Positions 17,905-27,400 of a stretch of DNA of 64,000 nt are shown here, one piece after another. The notes beneath the pieces are model-generated. The model saw only the letters and a list, made by a program, of their open reading frames with translations. It searched no databases and was not told the DNA's origin. Origin of the DNA: Cloacibacterium normanense (lineage in GTDB: Bacteria; Bacteroidota; Bacteroidia; Flavobacteriales; Weeksellaceae). The DNA is taken from positions 372,001-436,000 of the forward strand of contig NZ_PTPZ01000003.1 of the NCBI RefSeq assembly GCF_002943105.1, written 5' to 3'. A program made the translations under genes and the position numbers. The number at the start of each line of letters is the position of its first letter. Position 1 is the stretch's first letter.

Positions 17905-18867
17905 TTAAAGAAAATGTTTAAAAATCAACCATTTACTTTGGTAATAGTCTTTAATTTGATGTTTACTTCTTAATTTTAAACTTTCGGCAAACATTCCATA
18001 AAAACCAAAATGCGCTTTTAGTACCGCAATTAAGTGTGGGAATCCATCTTTCATCCCGAAATAAACTCCTGCAATTCCGTCTAAAACCAATCTTAACGGA
18101 ATAATCCAAAAAAGACTAGAAGTAGGCAAATTTTTAAGAAGCATGGTCAAATTGTTTCTGAAATTAAGAAACGTTTTTTGTGGAGATTGCTTGTTAAGTG
18201 TTCCACCACCAACATGAAAAACAGTAGATTTTCCGCAATAATAAATTTTTCTTCCCGCATTTTTGAGACGCCAACATAAATCTATTTCTTCTTGATGGGC
18301 AAAAAATCTTTCGTCAAAACCTTTCATCTTCCAGAAATCTGCTCTTCTGATGAATAATGCACAACCAGTTGCCCAAAAAATCTCTGTTTCATCATCATAC
18401 TGTCCCAAATCTTCTTCTATCATTTCGAAAACTCTCCCTCTACAATAAGGATAACCAAGATGATCAATCATTCCACCAGCTGCACCTGCAAATTCAAAAT
18501 ATTTAGAATTTTTAAAAGCTCTAATTTTAGGCTGAATTGCAGCAATATCAGGATTTTTCTCAAAAAGTTCTAGAATAGGTGTAATCCAATTTTCGGTCAC
18601 TTCTACATCAGAATTCAGTAAACAGTAGATTTCTTCTTTTATGTGTTGTAAACCTTCGTTATAACCACCAGCAAAGCCAGAATTTTTAGCATTGATGATG
18701 ATTTTTACCGTTGGGAAATATTTTTCTACAAAAGCAACGGAATCATCTTTAGAAGCGTTGTCTATTACATAAACCGTAGCTTCGTCAGAATATTCTAACA
18801 CATTGGGTAAGAATTTTTCTAACCATTTTTTTCCGTTCCAATTGAGGATAGCGATAGCAGTTTTCAA
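17905..18867 (-). CDS. Glycosyltransferase family 2
   Basis: 320-residue GT-A fold glycosyltransferase. It opens with IAILNWNGKKWLEKFL, followed by the nucleotide-sugar residues VIDNASKDDS and LLNSDVEV (the DxD equivalent), then the acceptor motif ERFFAHQEEIDLCWRLKNAG typical of rhamnosyltransferase-like GT2 enzymes. A C-terminal hydrophobic/amphipathic segment suggests membrane association. It lies 13 nt after the lipid A-type acyltransferase on the minus strand, so a role in lipid A/LPS or another surface glycolipid is likely. The sugar cannot be read from sequence. Confidence 0.88.
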   Translation of the reverse strand: MKTAIAILNWNGKKWLEKFLPNVLEYSDEATVYVIDNASKDDSVAFVEKYFPTVKIIINAKNSGFAGGYNEGLQHIKEEIYCLLNSDVEVTENWITPILELFEKNPDIAAIQPKIRAFKNSKYFEFAGAAGGMIDHLGYPYCRGRVFEMIEEDLGQYDDETEIFWATGCALFIRRADFWKMKGFDERFFAHQEEIDLCWRLKNAGRKIYYCGKSTVFHVGGGTLNKQSPQKTFLNFRNNLTMLLKNLPTSSLFWIIPLRLVLDGIAGVYFGMKDGFPHLIAVLKAHFGFYGMFAESLKLRSKHQIKDYYQSKWLIFKHFL

Positions 18868-18880
18868 AATAAAATTTTCG

Positions 18881-19783
18881 TTAAATAGGATAATCTTTAC
18901 CTTGGTACATTATTTCATCGGTAAGACGGTTTTTATATTTCCATCTTTTGTGTGTCCAAAGCCAGTTTTCAGGTTGTTTTTTGATGAGTTCTTCTAATAA
19001 TTTCATGTATTTAATCACCAATTCTTCTCCTTCGAATTTTTCGTTTTCTGGAGTGATTTCTGAGAAGGTTAATTGATATTTTCCGCGTCTTACTTTAATG
19101 ATTTCTGTAAAACAAAACATGAGATTTTCTTTATTGGGTAATCTGTTGTAACCAGTAAAAACGGGAGTTCTTTGATTTAAAAAGTTGATGCCTAGTTGGA
19201 TTTTGGTTTTAAAAGGGGATTGATCTGCAGCGAAACCGTAAAGAGAATTTCCATCACTTTTTTCAGTAAAAAAATGTCTCATTACTTCTTTTGTCTCCAA
19301 GAGTTTGATTCCGAATTTTGCTCTAGACTGAATGATTTTTTGGTCCCAAAAATCGCTTTCAAGTTTTTTATAAATACCATAAAAATTTTCTTGAGGGACA
19401 TTGTTTTGTAAAGCAATAGAAAGTTCCCAGTTAAAATTATGCCCAGCCAATAAAATCACATTTTTCTTTTCTTCATGCGCTTTTCTTAAAACATCGAGAC
19501 CTTTGTAATCTACCAATTCAGAAAGTTCTTTTTCGCTTATTGAGAAAATTTTAAGTGTTTCTATCATAAAATCGCCAAAATTTCTAAAAAACTTTTTGCT
19601 GATGTCTTTCAATTCTGCTTCAGTTTTTTCGGGGAAAGAATTTCTAAGATTTTCTAAAACCGTTTTTTTTCGATACCCGATTACATAATAATTCAAGTAG
19701 AAAAATACATCCGAAAAACGGTAGAGTACTTTTAAGGGAAGTTTAGAAAAAAATAATAATATTTGGAATGATATTTGGTTCAC
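18881..19783 (-). CDS. LpxL/HtrB-family lysophospholipid acyltransferase
   Basis: 300-residue acyltransferase of the lipid A late-acyltransferase family, acting at the inner membrane. A hydrophobic N-terminus (about residues 5-36) precedes the catalytic HxxxxE motif (His115-Glu120 in AGHNFNWELS) and the substrate-binding region ending GFAADQSP. Its C-terminus, LWTHKRWKYK, is typical of LpxL/LpxM. It heads a minus-strand transcript with the GT2 and exonuclease genes. Whether it adds a secondary acyl chain to lipid A or acts on other glycolipids (for example flavolipin-type lipids) is open. Confidence 0.85.
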   Translation of the reverse strand: MNQISFQILLFFSKLPLKVLYRFSDVFFYLNYYVIGYRKKTVLENLRNSFPEKTEAELKDISKKFFRNFGDFMIETLKIFSISEKELSELVDYKGLDVLRKAHEEKKNVILLAGHNFNWELSIALQNNVPQENFYGIYKKLESDFWDQKIIQSRAKFGIKLLETKEVMRHFFTEKSDGNSLYGFAADQSPFKTKIQLGINFLNQRTPVFTGYNRLPNKENLMFCFTEIIKVRRGKYQLTFSEITPENEKFEGEELVIKYMKLLEELIKKQPENWLWTHKRWKYKNRLTDEIMYQGKDYPI

Positions 19784-19800
19784 GGTTCTAAATTAAGTTG

Positions 19801-19808
19801 CAAATTTA
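19801..19808 (-). promoter_or_regulatory. Acyltransferase operon promoter -7 element (TAAATTTG)
   Basis: Exact consensus match on the minus strand, 18 bp before the ATG at 19783. It is divergent from the thioredoxin-like gene promoter 30 bp away. Confidence 0.5.
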
Positions 19809-19837
19809 CAAAATCATTACTTTAGTTGTTTATTTAT

Positions 19838-19845
19838 TATATTTG
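19838..19845 (+). promoter_or_regulatory. Thioredoxin-like gene promoter -7 element (TATATTTG)
   Basis: Exact TAnnTTTG match 46 bp before the ATG at 19891. Confidence 0.5.
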
Positions 19846-19890
19846 AACCGAAAATAAAAATCGAAAATACTAACTTCATCTTACAGAAAT

Positions 19891-20433
19891 ATGAACATTA
19901 AAAAATCAATATTGAAATTAGCTTTTGTAAGCTTTTTATTGCCAACAGTTTTTTCAGCACAAACTTCTACTTTGACAGAAGCTGAAAAATTAGAAGCCAA
20001 GAAAAAAGCAGAAGCCGAAAAAGCCTCTTATGCAAAACCTTATGACGAGGCAGAAAATGCAGAACAAAAAATTGCAGAATTGGTAAAAAAAGCCAAAAAA
20101 GAGAATAAAAACATCATGCTACAAGCAGGAGGAAACTGGTGTATTTGGTGTTTGAGATTTAATAATTTCGTGCAAACTACTCCAGAATTAAAGAATTTGG
20201 TAGACGAAAACTACATTTATTATCACCTCAATTATTCTCCGAAAAATAAAAACGAGAAGATTTTTGCACAATACGGAAATCCCGGTGAGAAATTTGGTTA
20301 CCCTGTTTTCATAGTTCTAGATAAAAATGGAAAGCAAATTCATACCCAAGAAAGCGGTTCGCTGGAAGAAGGAAAAGGCTACAGCTTAGATAAAGTAAAA
20401 GCCTTCTTCGAAGCATGGAAACCTAAAAAATAA
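19891..20433 (+). CDS. Periplasmic thioredoxin-like protein
   Basis: 180 residues: a signal peptide (about residues 1-23, ending FSAQT), a charged Glu/Lys/Ala helical linker (30-75), then a thioredoxin-fold domain (Thioredoxin_7/DUF255-like) with the active site NWCIWC (Cys84, Cys87). The cis-proline region is FGYPVFIVLDKNG. Such proteins reduce or isomerise disulfides in the envelope; partners are unknown. The gene is monocistronic, with a bidirectional terminator shared with the convergent aldehyde dehydrogenase. Confidence 0.87.
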   Translation: MNIKKSILKLAFVSFLLPTVFSAQTSTLTEAEKLEAKKKAEAEKASYAKPYDEAENAEQKIAELVKKAKKENKNIMLQAGGNWCIWCLRFNNFVQTTPELKNLVDENYIYYHLNYSPKNKNEKIFAQYGNPGEKFGYPVFIVLDKNGKQIHTQESGSLEEGKGYSLDKVKAFFEAWKPKK

Positions 20434-20468
20434 TAAAAAAAGAGTTGAATTTTTTCAACTCTTTTTTA
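20434..20468. terminator. Bidirectional terminator
   Basis: A stem AAAGAGTTGAA/TTCAACTCTTT with A-run and T-run flanks, between convergent genes. Confidence 0.8.
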
Positions 20469-20479
20469 TTTGTAAATTC

Positions 20480-21841
20480 TTACAATAATTTTTTCAAAAT
20501 ATTGAGTTTAGCATCAGAATAAGGAGGATATTTCAATTCTGGCTCCAAATAATTAGATTTTTTGAGGATTGCTTTTTGGTGAGAGAAAGCAATAAATCCA
20601 AATTTCCCATGATAATGCCCGATTCCAGAATTTCCTACACCTCCAAATGGAAGTCTGTCATTGCTCAAATGCATCAAAGTATCATTGATACAGCCACCTC
20701 CAAAACTCAATTTCTCGGTGAAAAGTTCTTGTTCTTTAGCATCATTGCTGAATAAATAGGCAGAAAGCGGTTTTTCACCTTTCACTACGGTTTGCATGGC
20801 AGTTTCTAGATTTTTATACGTCAAAATCGGTAAAATCGGTCCGAAAATTTCTTCTTGCATTACTGCATCATCCCAAGTTACGTTATCTAAAACAGTAGGA
20901 GAGATGTATCTTTTTTCACGGTTGGTTTCCCCTCCGAAAACCACTTTTTCGCGGTCAATCATCTTTTCTAATCGGTCAAAATTTCTCTCGTTGATAATTT
21001 TACAATAATGGTCTACGTTATCAGTATAGTTTCTTTTTTTAATTTCTTCGATAAGAACCTTTAAAAATTTTGCTTTGATATTTTCTGCAACATACAGATA
21101 ATCAGGTGCAACGCAAGTTTGTCCCGCATTGATGAATTTTCCCCAAACAATTCTTTTCGCTGCAATTTGTAAGTCAGCTTTTTCGGTCACAAATGCTGGA
21201 GATTTTCCGCCCAATTCTAAAGTAACTGGCGTTAAATGTTCTGCGGCAGCTTTGTAAACGATTTTTCCAACTCGCGGACTTCCCGTGAAAAATATTTTGT
21301 CAAATCTTAGTTTTAAAATCGCTGTGGTTTCTTCTACACCACCTTCTACCACGTATAAAAATTGAGCATCAAAATTTTCATTGATGAGTTTTGCCATCGC
21401 TTTCATAGTATTTTCAGGAAGTTCGCTGGGTTTAATCATACAAGTGTTTCCAGCAGCAATTGCTGCAATAACTGGTGTTAAAGTCAATTGATAAGGATAA
21501 TTCCACGCACCGATAACCAAACAATTTCCAAGCGGTTCAAACACGATTTTACTGCTTCCCATTTGGTTCACAATATTGGTGAGAACACTTTTTGGCTTGG
21601 CAAAAGATTTTAAATTTTTTAAATAATAGTCGATGTCTTTATATATAAAAGAAATTTCGGTTCCGAAAGTTTCAAATTCAGACTTCCCGAAATCTTGATA
21701 AATGGCATCATACAGTAATTTTTCATTGCTTTTGACTACTTTTTTCAGTTTTTGCAATTGTGCTTTTCTGAAATCTAAATCTTTGGTAGCGTGACTGTTA
21801 AAAAAAGTTTTCTGTTGTTGTAAAATATCAGCGTAATTCAT
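20480..21841 (-). CDS. Aldehyde dehydrogenase
   Basis: NAD(P)-dependent aldehyde dehydrogenase of the class 3 type. The length (453 residues with the ATG at 21841), the absence of a long N-terminal extension, and a C-terminal hydrophobic/basic tail (KYPPYSDAKLNILKKLL) resemble fatty aldehyde dehydrogenases. Catalytic residues: Glu209 in LELGGKSP and Cys243 in NAGQTCVAPDY. A further ATG at 21853 is only about 10 bp from the -7 element TATCTTTG (21870-21863), leaving almost no leader, so I prefer 21841. The substrate is not known. Confidence 0.9.
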   Translation of the reverse strand: MNYADILQQQKTFFNSHATKDLDFRKAQLQKLKKVVKSNEKLLYDAIYQDFGKSEFETFGTEISFIYKDIDYYLKNLKSFAKPKSVLTNIVNQMGSSKIVFEPLGNCLVIGAWNYPYQLTLTPVIAAIAAGNTCMIKPSELPENTMKAMAKLINENFDAQFLYVVEGGVEETTAILKLRFDKIFFTGSPRVGKIVYKAAAEHLTPVTLELGGKSPAFVTEKADLQIAAKRIVWGKFINAGQTCVAPDYLYVAENIKAKFLKVLIEEIKKRNYTDNVDHYCKIINERNFDRLEKMIDREKVVFGGETNREKRYISPTVLDNVTWDDAVMQEEIFGPILPILTYKNLETAMQTVVKGEKPLSAYLFSNDAKEQELFTEKLSFGGGCINDTLMHLSNDRLPFGGVGNSGIGHYHGKFGFIAFSHQKAILKKSNYLEPELKYPPYSDAKLNILKKLL

Positions 21842-21862
21842 TATTTTAGACATTGATTTTCA

Positions 21863-21870
21863 CAAAGATA
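21863..21870 (-). promoter_or_regulatory. Aldehyde dehydrogenase promoter -7 element (TATCTTTG)
   Basis: Exact TAnnTTTG match on the minus strand. Its position favours the downstream ATG at 21841. Confidence 0.55.
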
Positions 21871-22012
21871 AAATAAACTGTAGATTTTCGAAGGAATATT
21901 TTTAAGTTTCAAAAAGACTTTATGTGAGAAATAATAGTTTTTAGAATTTTAAAGAAAACAAATGCTTTTCTGAAGTATCTTACCCTGTTGAATAAAAGAA
22001 AAATTAATTGAT

Positions 22013-22819
22013 ATGGATTTTAAAAATAAAAAAGTACTGATTACGGGTGGTTGCTCTGGAATTGGTAAAATCATGGCAAGAAAATCTTTGGAAAGAGGTG
22101 CCTCAAATTTGATTATTTGGGACATCAATGAAGAAGGTTTAGCCAAAACCAAAGAAGAATTTGCAAATTTCGGGAAAGAAATTTCTACGTATAAAGTAGA
22201 TGTCTCTAACTTAGATGAAATTAAAATCGCTGCACAAAGAGTAAGAACAGAAGTAGGAAAAGTAGATATTCTCATCAATAATGCAGGAATTGTAGTAGGG
22301 AAATATTTTCATGAACACACGCACGAACAAATTCAGAAATCGTTATTGATTAATGCAAACGCTTTAATGCACATCGCATTAGAATTTTTACCAGAAATGA
22401 TGAAAGAAAATGCTGGTGCCATTTGTAATATCGCGTCTTCAGCAGGATTGATTTCTAATCCTAAAATGTCTGTTTATGCAGCCTCAAAATGGGCAGTAAA
22501 CGGTTGGAGTGATTCTTTAAGATTAGAAATGCAACAACTGGGCAAGAATATTTCTGTCACTACTATTATGCCTTTTTACATCAACACAGGAATGTTTGAC
22601 GGAGTGAAATCTAAATTACTTCCGATTCTAGAACCAGAACCAACTTCAGAAAGAATTATCAAAGCCATAGAAAGAGGAACCAAGATTTTGGCAACGCCAC
22701 TTCCTTATTGGTTTATCCGTTTTTCACAAGGAATTTTACCGATTCCAGCCTTCGATTGGGTGATGAAAAACGTCTTTGGAATTTATGATACCATGAAAGA
22801 TTTTACAGGTAGAAAATAA
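22013..22819 (+). CDS. Short-chain dehydrogenase/reductase
   Basis: 268-residue classical SDR. The Rossmann motif TGGCSGIGK (residues 11-19), the NNAG motif (89-92), and the active site with Ser142/143, Tyr155 and Lys159 (YAASK) are all present. A C-terminal extension with IPAFDWVMKNVFGIYDTMKDF is amphipathic, as in membrane-associated DHRS-type SDRs. The substrate cannot be inferred. It lies divergent to the aldehyde dehydrogenase, which might hint at a shared aldehyde/alcohol route, but there is no direct link. Confidence 0.88.
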   Translation: MDFKNKKVLITGGCSGIGKIMARKSLERGASNLIIWDINEEGLAKTKEEFANFGKEISTYKVDVSNLDEIKIAAQRVRTEVGKVDILINNAGIVVGKYFHEHTHEQIQKSLLINANALMHIALEFLPEMMKENAGAICNIASSAGLISNPKMSVYAASKWAVNGWSDSLRLEMQQLGKNISVTTIMPFYINTGMFDGVKSKLLPILEPEPTSERIIKAIERGTKILATPLPYWFIRFSQGILPIPAFDWVMKNVFGIYDTMKDFTGRK

Positions 22820-22824
22820 AATTG

Positions 22825-22852
22825 AAACGCAGGGAATTTTCTTGCGTTTTTT
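22825..22852 (+). terminator. SDR gene terminator
   Basis: A stem AAACGCA/TGCGTTT with an inner GAA/TTC pairing, followed by TTT. Confidence 0.6.
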
Positions 22853-22890
22853 GTTGAAAGTTAATTAAATGTTAATTTTCTTTAAATAAA

Positions 22891-22922
22891 TTGGTACCAA
22901 AAGTATTATTATTGTATTTTTG
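22891..22922 (+). promoter_or_regulatory. purB promoter (TATTTTTG, possible upstream TTG)
   Basis: Exact -7 element at 22915-22922, 31 bp before the ATG. A TTG at 22891-22893 sits 21 bp upstream, slightly wider than the ideal 19. Confidence 0.5.
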
Positions 22923-22953
22923 AGCATCTAAAAAAAGTAAAAAAAGACCTTCG

Positions 22954-24381
22954 ATGAATTCTTATAAAAATCCATTAGAAGAGCGCTATTCTAGTGAAGA
23001 AATGCTCTTCAATTTCTCACCTAATCAGAAATTTAGAACTTGGAGAAAACTGTGGATTGCGCTCGCAGAAATAGAAAAAGACCTCGGTTTAGACATTACC
23101 GATGAGCAAATTGCTCAGCTCAAAGAACATTCAGAAAACATAGATTTTGAAAAAGCAGCACACTACGAAAAGAAGTTTCGTCATGATGTGATGGCGCATG
23201 TTCATACCTACGGAGATGTTGCTCCATTAGCTAAACCAATCATTCATTTGGGTGCAACTTCGGCATTTGTAGGAGATAATACAGACCTTATTCAAATTAG
23301 AGACGGACTGCAAATTATCAGAAAACAATTGGTAAACGTCATCAAAAATCTTTCTGATTTTGCACTTCAATATAAAGATTTACCAACGCTTGGTTTTACA
23401 CACTTTCAACCAGCACAGTTAACAACTGTGGGAAAACGTGCTACGCTTTGGTTGCAATCTTTACTTCTGGATTTAGAGGAATTAGAATTTTTCCTCGAAA
23501 CATTAAGATTTAGAGGCGTAAAAGGAACTACAGGAACCGCAGCAAGCTTTCTAGAGCTTTTTAACGGAGATTATTCTAAAGTGAAACACTTAGACAAAGA
23601 ATTGTCCAAACGTTTTGGTTTTGAAAAGGTTTTCGGGGTTTCTGGTCAAACTTACGATAGAAAAATTGATGCAAAAGTTTTGGCTTTATTGTCAAATATT
23701 GCACAATCTGCTCATAAATTTACCAACGATTTAAGACTTTTACAGAATTTAAAAGAAATAGAAGAACCTTTTGAGAAAAATCAAATTGGTTCATCTGCGA
23801 TGGCTTACAAACGTAATCCTATGCGTTCTGAAAGAATTTCTGCATTAGCAAAATATGTGATGTCTTTGCAAAATTCATCTGCAATGGTAGCAGCTACACA
23901 ATGGTTCGAAAGAACTTTAGATGATTCTGCAAATAAACGTTTAACCATTCCACAAGCGTTTTTAGCTGTAGATGCTATTTTGTTGATTTGGAATAACATT
24001 ATGAATGGAATCGTAGTGTACGAAAACAGAATTCATAAACATATTATGGAAGAACTTCCGTTTATGGCCACAGAATACATCATCATGGAGGAAGTAAAAG
24101 CGGGTGGTGACCGACAGGAAATTCACGAAGTGATTCGCGTTCATTCTATGGAAGCCTCGAAAAAGGTAAAAATGGAAGGCAAAGAAAACGACTTAATAGA
24201 AAGGATCATGAATGACGACTCCCTGAAATTAGACAAGTCGAAATTGAAAGAGGTTCTAGACCCTAAAAATTTCATCGGCTTCGCACCTATCCAAACCGAG
24301 GAATTTGTTCAGCAAGAGATTCAACCTGTTTTGGAAAAATACGCCGACTTAATTGGCTTAGAATCAGAACTAAAAGTATAA
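22954..24381 (+). CDS. purB: Adenylosuccinate lyase
   Basis: 475-residue lyase acting twice in purine synthesis (SAICAR to AICAR; adenylosuccinate to AMP) in the cytoplasm. The fumarase/aspartase superfamily signature GSSAMAYKRNPMRSERI is at about residue 280, with the conserved HLGATSAFVGDNTD and GFTHFQPAQ earlier. It is followed by a strong terminator, so it seems to be transcribed apart from purL-purC-purF 70 bp downstream, although it is functionally part of the same pathway. Confidence 0.96.
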   Translation: MNSYKNPLEERYSSEEMLFNFSPNQKFRTWRKLWIALAEIEKDLGLDITDEQIAQLKEHSENIDFEKAAHYEKKFRHDVMAHVHTYGDVAPLAKPIIHLGATSAFVGDNTDLIQIRDGLQIIRKQLVNVIKNLSDFALQYKDLPTLGFTHFQPAQLTTVGKRATLWLQSLLLDLEELEFFLETLRFRGVKGTTGTAASFLELFNGDYSKVKHLDKELSKRFGFEKVFGVSGQTYDRKIDAKVLALLSNIAQSAHKFTNDLRLLQNLKEIEEPFEKNQIGSSAMAYKRNPMRSERISALAKYVMSLQNSSAMVAATQWFERTLDDSANKRLTIPQAFLAVDAILLIWNNIMNGIVVYENRIHKHIMEELPFMATEYIIMEEVKAGGDRQEIHEVIRVHSMEASKKVKMEGKENDLIERIMNDDSLKLDKSKLKEVLDPKNFIGFAPIQTEEFVQQEIQPVLEKYADLIGLESELKV

Positions 24382-24385
24382 ATTT

Positions 24386-24410
24386 GTGCAGCGTTGTCGC
24401 TGCACTTTTT
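24386..24410 (+). terminator. purB terminator
   Basis: A perfect 8-bp GC-rich stem GTGCAGCG/CGCTGCAC with a TTGT loop, then TTTTT. Confidence 0.9.
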
Positions 24411-24451
24411 GTTTGAAAAGTAATAAATCTAATATTTAAATCTGACATCTG

Positions 24452-27400
24452 ATGTCTTATAAAAAAAGAATTTTCGTAGAAAAAAGAGGAATTTTCGATG
24501 TAGAAAGTCCTAAAGTTTTAAATGAAATTAAATCTATTTTGCCAAACATTCAATCGGTAAAAGTCTTTAATATCTATGATATTTTTGGCTTAGACGAATT
24601 GGAATTTGAAAAAGTAGTCAACAATACTTTTGTAGATCCAGTGGTGGATATTTTGCATCATGAAAATCCTGCAAAATCCATTTATTTTGCAACAGAATTT
24701 CTTCCTGGTCAATATGATCAAAGAGCAGATTCTGCACAGCAATGTATCGCCTTACTTACTGGAAACGAGAAATCTACCGTAAGAAGTGGTAAACTGATTG
24801 AATTACAAGGAATCAATGAGGCTGATTTGACTAAAATCAAAAATTTGCTCATCAATAAAGTAGAATCTCAAGAAAAAAATCTTGAAATTTTAGAAATTCC
24901 AGCGGAAGAAACTCCAGATCAAATCAAAATCTACGATGATTTTAATGATTTAACAAGTCAACAACTTAACGATTTTTACAACAATCACGGTTTCGCCTTT
25001 GGTTTTGATGATTTACAGTTCATTCAAGACTATTTTAAATCAGAAAACAGAAATCCTACCGAAACCGAACTAAAAGTTTTGGATACCTATTGGAGCGATC
25101 ATTGTCGTCACACTACTTTTGAAACAGAACTTACTGATATTCAGTTTGAAGGAAGGTTCAAGGAGACTTTAGAGAAAATCTTTAATGATTATTTAGAAAA
25201 AAGAAAATTCTTAGGCAGAGAAGCAAAACCTATTTCTTTGATGGATTTGGCTACGGTTTGCGCAAGATATTTCCATAAAACAGGCAAGCTAGAAAATCTA
25301 GTCGTTTCTGACGAAATCAACGCTTGTACCATAGAAATAGAAGCCGAATTTGACGGCAAAAAAGAACCTTGGTATCTGTTATTCAAAAACGAAACACACA
25401 ATCACCCCACAGAAATTGAACCTTTTGGTGGTGCTTCTACTTGTTTGGGTGGCGCAATAAGAGATCCTTTGTCTGGAAGAGCATTCGTTTTTCAAGCGAT
25501 GCGTTTAACGGGTGCTGCAGATGTTTTAGAGCCAATTTCTGAAACTTTACCTGGTAAATTGCCACAAAGAACCATTTCTAAACAAGCAGCAAATGGCTAT
25601 TCTTCCTACGGAAATCAAATTGGTCTTGCAACGACTCACGTTTCTGAAATTTATGACGAAGGTTACAAAGCGAAGAGAATGGAAGTTGGTTTTGTAGCAG
25701 GAGCTGTTCCGAAATCTTGGGTTCGTAGAGAAAAACCAGTTGTTGGAGATGTGGTAATTGTTTTAGGAGGAGCAACGGGAAGAGATGGAGTTGGCGGAGC
25801 AACGGGAAGTTCTAAAGAGCAAGACGAAACTTCTATTCATACGATGAGTTCTGAGGTGCAGAAAGGAAATGCAGTGGAAGAACGAAAAATTCAACGATTG
25901 TTTAGGAATCCAGAAGTAACGAAGTTGATTAAAAAATCAAATGATTTTGGAGCGGGTGGAGTTTCTGTTGCAATTGGAGAAATTGCTGATTCACTGGAAA
26001 TTAACCTCGATGTTTTACCTTTGAAATATGAAGGGTTAAATGGAACAGAACTCGCCATTTCGGAATCTCAAGAAAGAATGGCAGTAGTGATTGAAGCCCA
26101 CGAAAAAGAAAAATTTATCAAATTCTGTGAAGCAGAAAACATAAAAGCCGTTGAAGTAGCAAAAGTTACAGACAGCGGAAGAATGCAAATGTTCTGGAAC
26201 GGACAAAAAATTGTAGATTTATCCAGAGCATTTCTCGATACAAGCGGTTGCGCAAAGAAACAAGATGCTAAAGTTGCTCATTTACAAGAAATTAACTCAA
26301 GTTCTATTGAATTTAGTGAAGAGAATTTCTACAAAATTTTAGCAGATAAAAATACGGCATCTCAAAAAGGATTAGTCGAAATGTTTGATTCTACAGTGGG
26401 TGCGACTACAGTTGCGCTTCCTTTTGGTGGAAAATTTCAAACTACAGAAACCGAAGGTTGTGTGCAGACATTACCTATTCTCAACGCTGAAAATATAGAA
26501 ACGGTTTCTTATGCAAGTTGGGGTTTTGATGCTGAAATTTCCAAGCAAAATTCTATGATTGGTGCAAGTTTAGCCGTGGTAGAGTCTGTGGCTAAAATCG
26601 TCGCAATGGGCGGAAATTTTAGAAATATCAGACTAAGTTTTCAGGAATATTTTGAAAAATTAGGCAATAATCCAGAAAAATGGGGGAAACCTTTAGCATC
26701 ACTTTTAGGTGCTTATGATGCCCAAATGAACCTTGGTTTAGCAGCTATCGGAGGTAAGGATTCTATGAGTGGAACGTACCAAGATATCAATGTCCCTCCA
26801 ACCTTAATTTCCTTCGCTTGTGCTGATGGAAAAAAATTAAACACTATTTCTCCAGAGTTTAAAAAGGCTGGAAACTTCATTTATCATTTCCATCACAAAA
26901 CTCAAGAAAATGGATTGCCAAATTATCAAAATTTAAGCGAAGTTTTTGATTATATTCAACAAGGGATTCAGGATAAAAAAATCGTTTCTGTGAAAACCAT
27001 TAAAGATGGTGGAGTTGCAGTAGCGGTTGCAAAAATGAGTTTTGGAAATCTTCTCGGTGCAGAAATTTCTATCGTTGAAAAATTATTACTCGAAAAAAAT
27101 ATCGGTGGATTAGTTATAGAATCTTCAGAAAAATTAGACAGTAATTTACTTGAATTAATAGGTGAGGTTAAAAATTCAAAAATAATCAAAATCAATAATT
27201 TAGATTTTAATATCTATAAATTACTTGAAGTTAATTTTGGAACGTTCGAAAATTTATTTCCAACTAAAGAAAAGGAAAGAATTCAAATTGATTTTGATGA
27301 AAATCTAAACGGAACAGAGAAAAAATCTATCAACATTATTTCTCATAAAATTGGAACACCAAAAGTTTTTGCTCCAATTTTCCCAGGAACCAATTGTGAA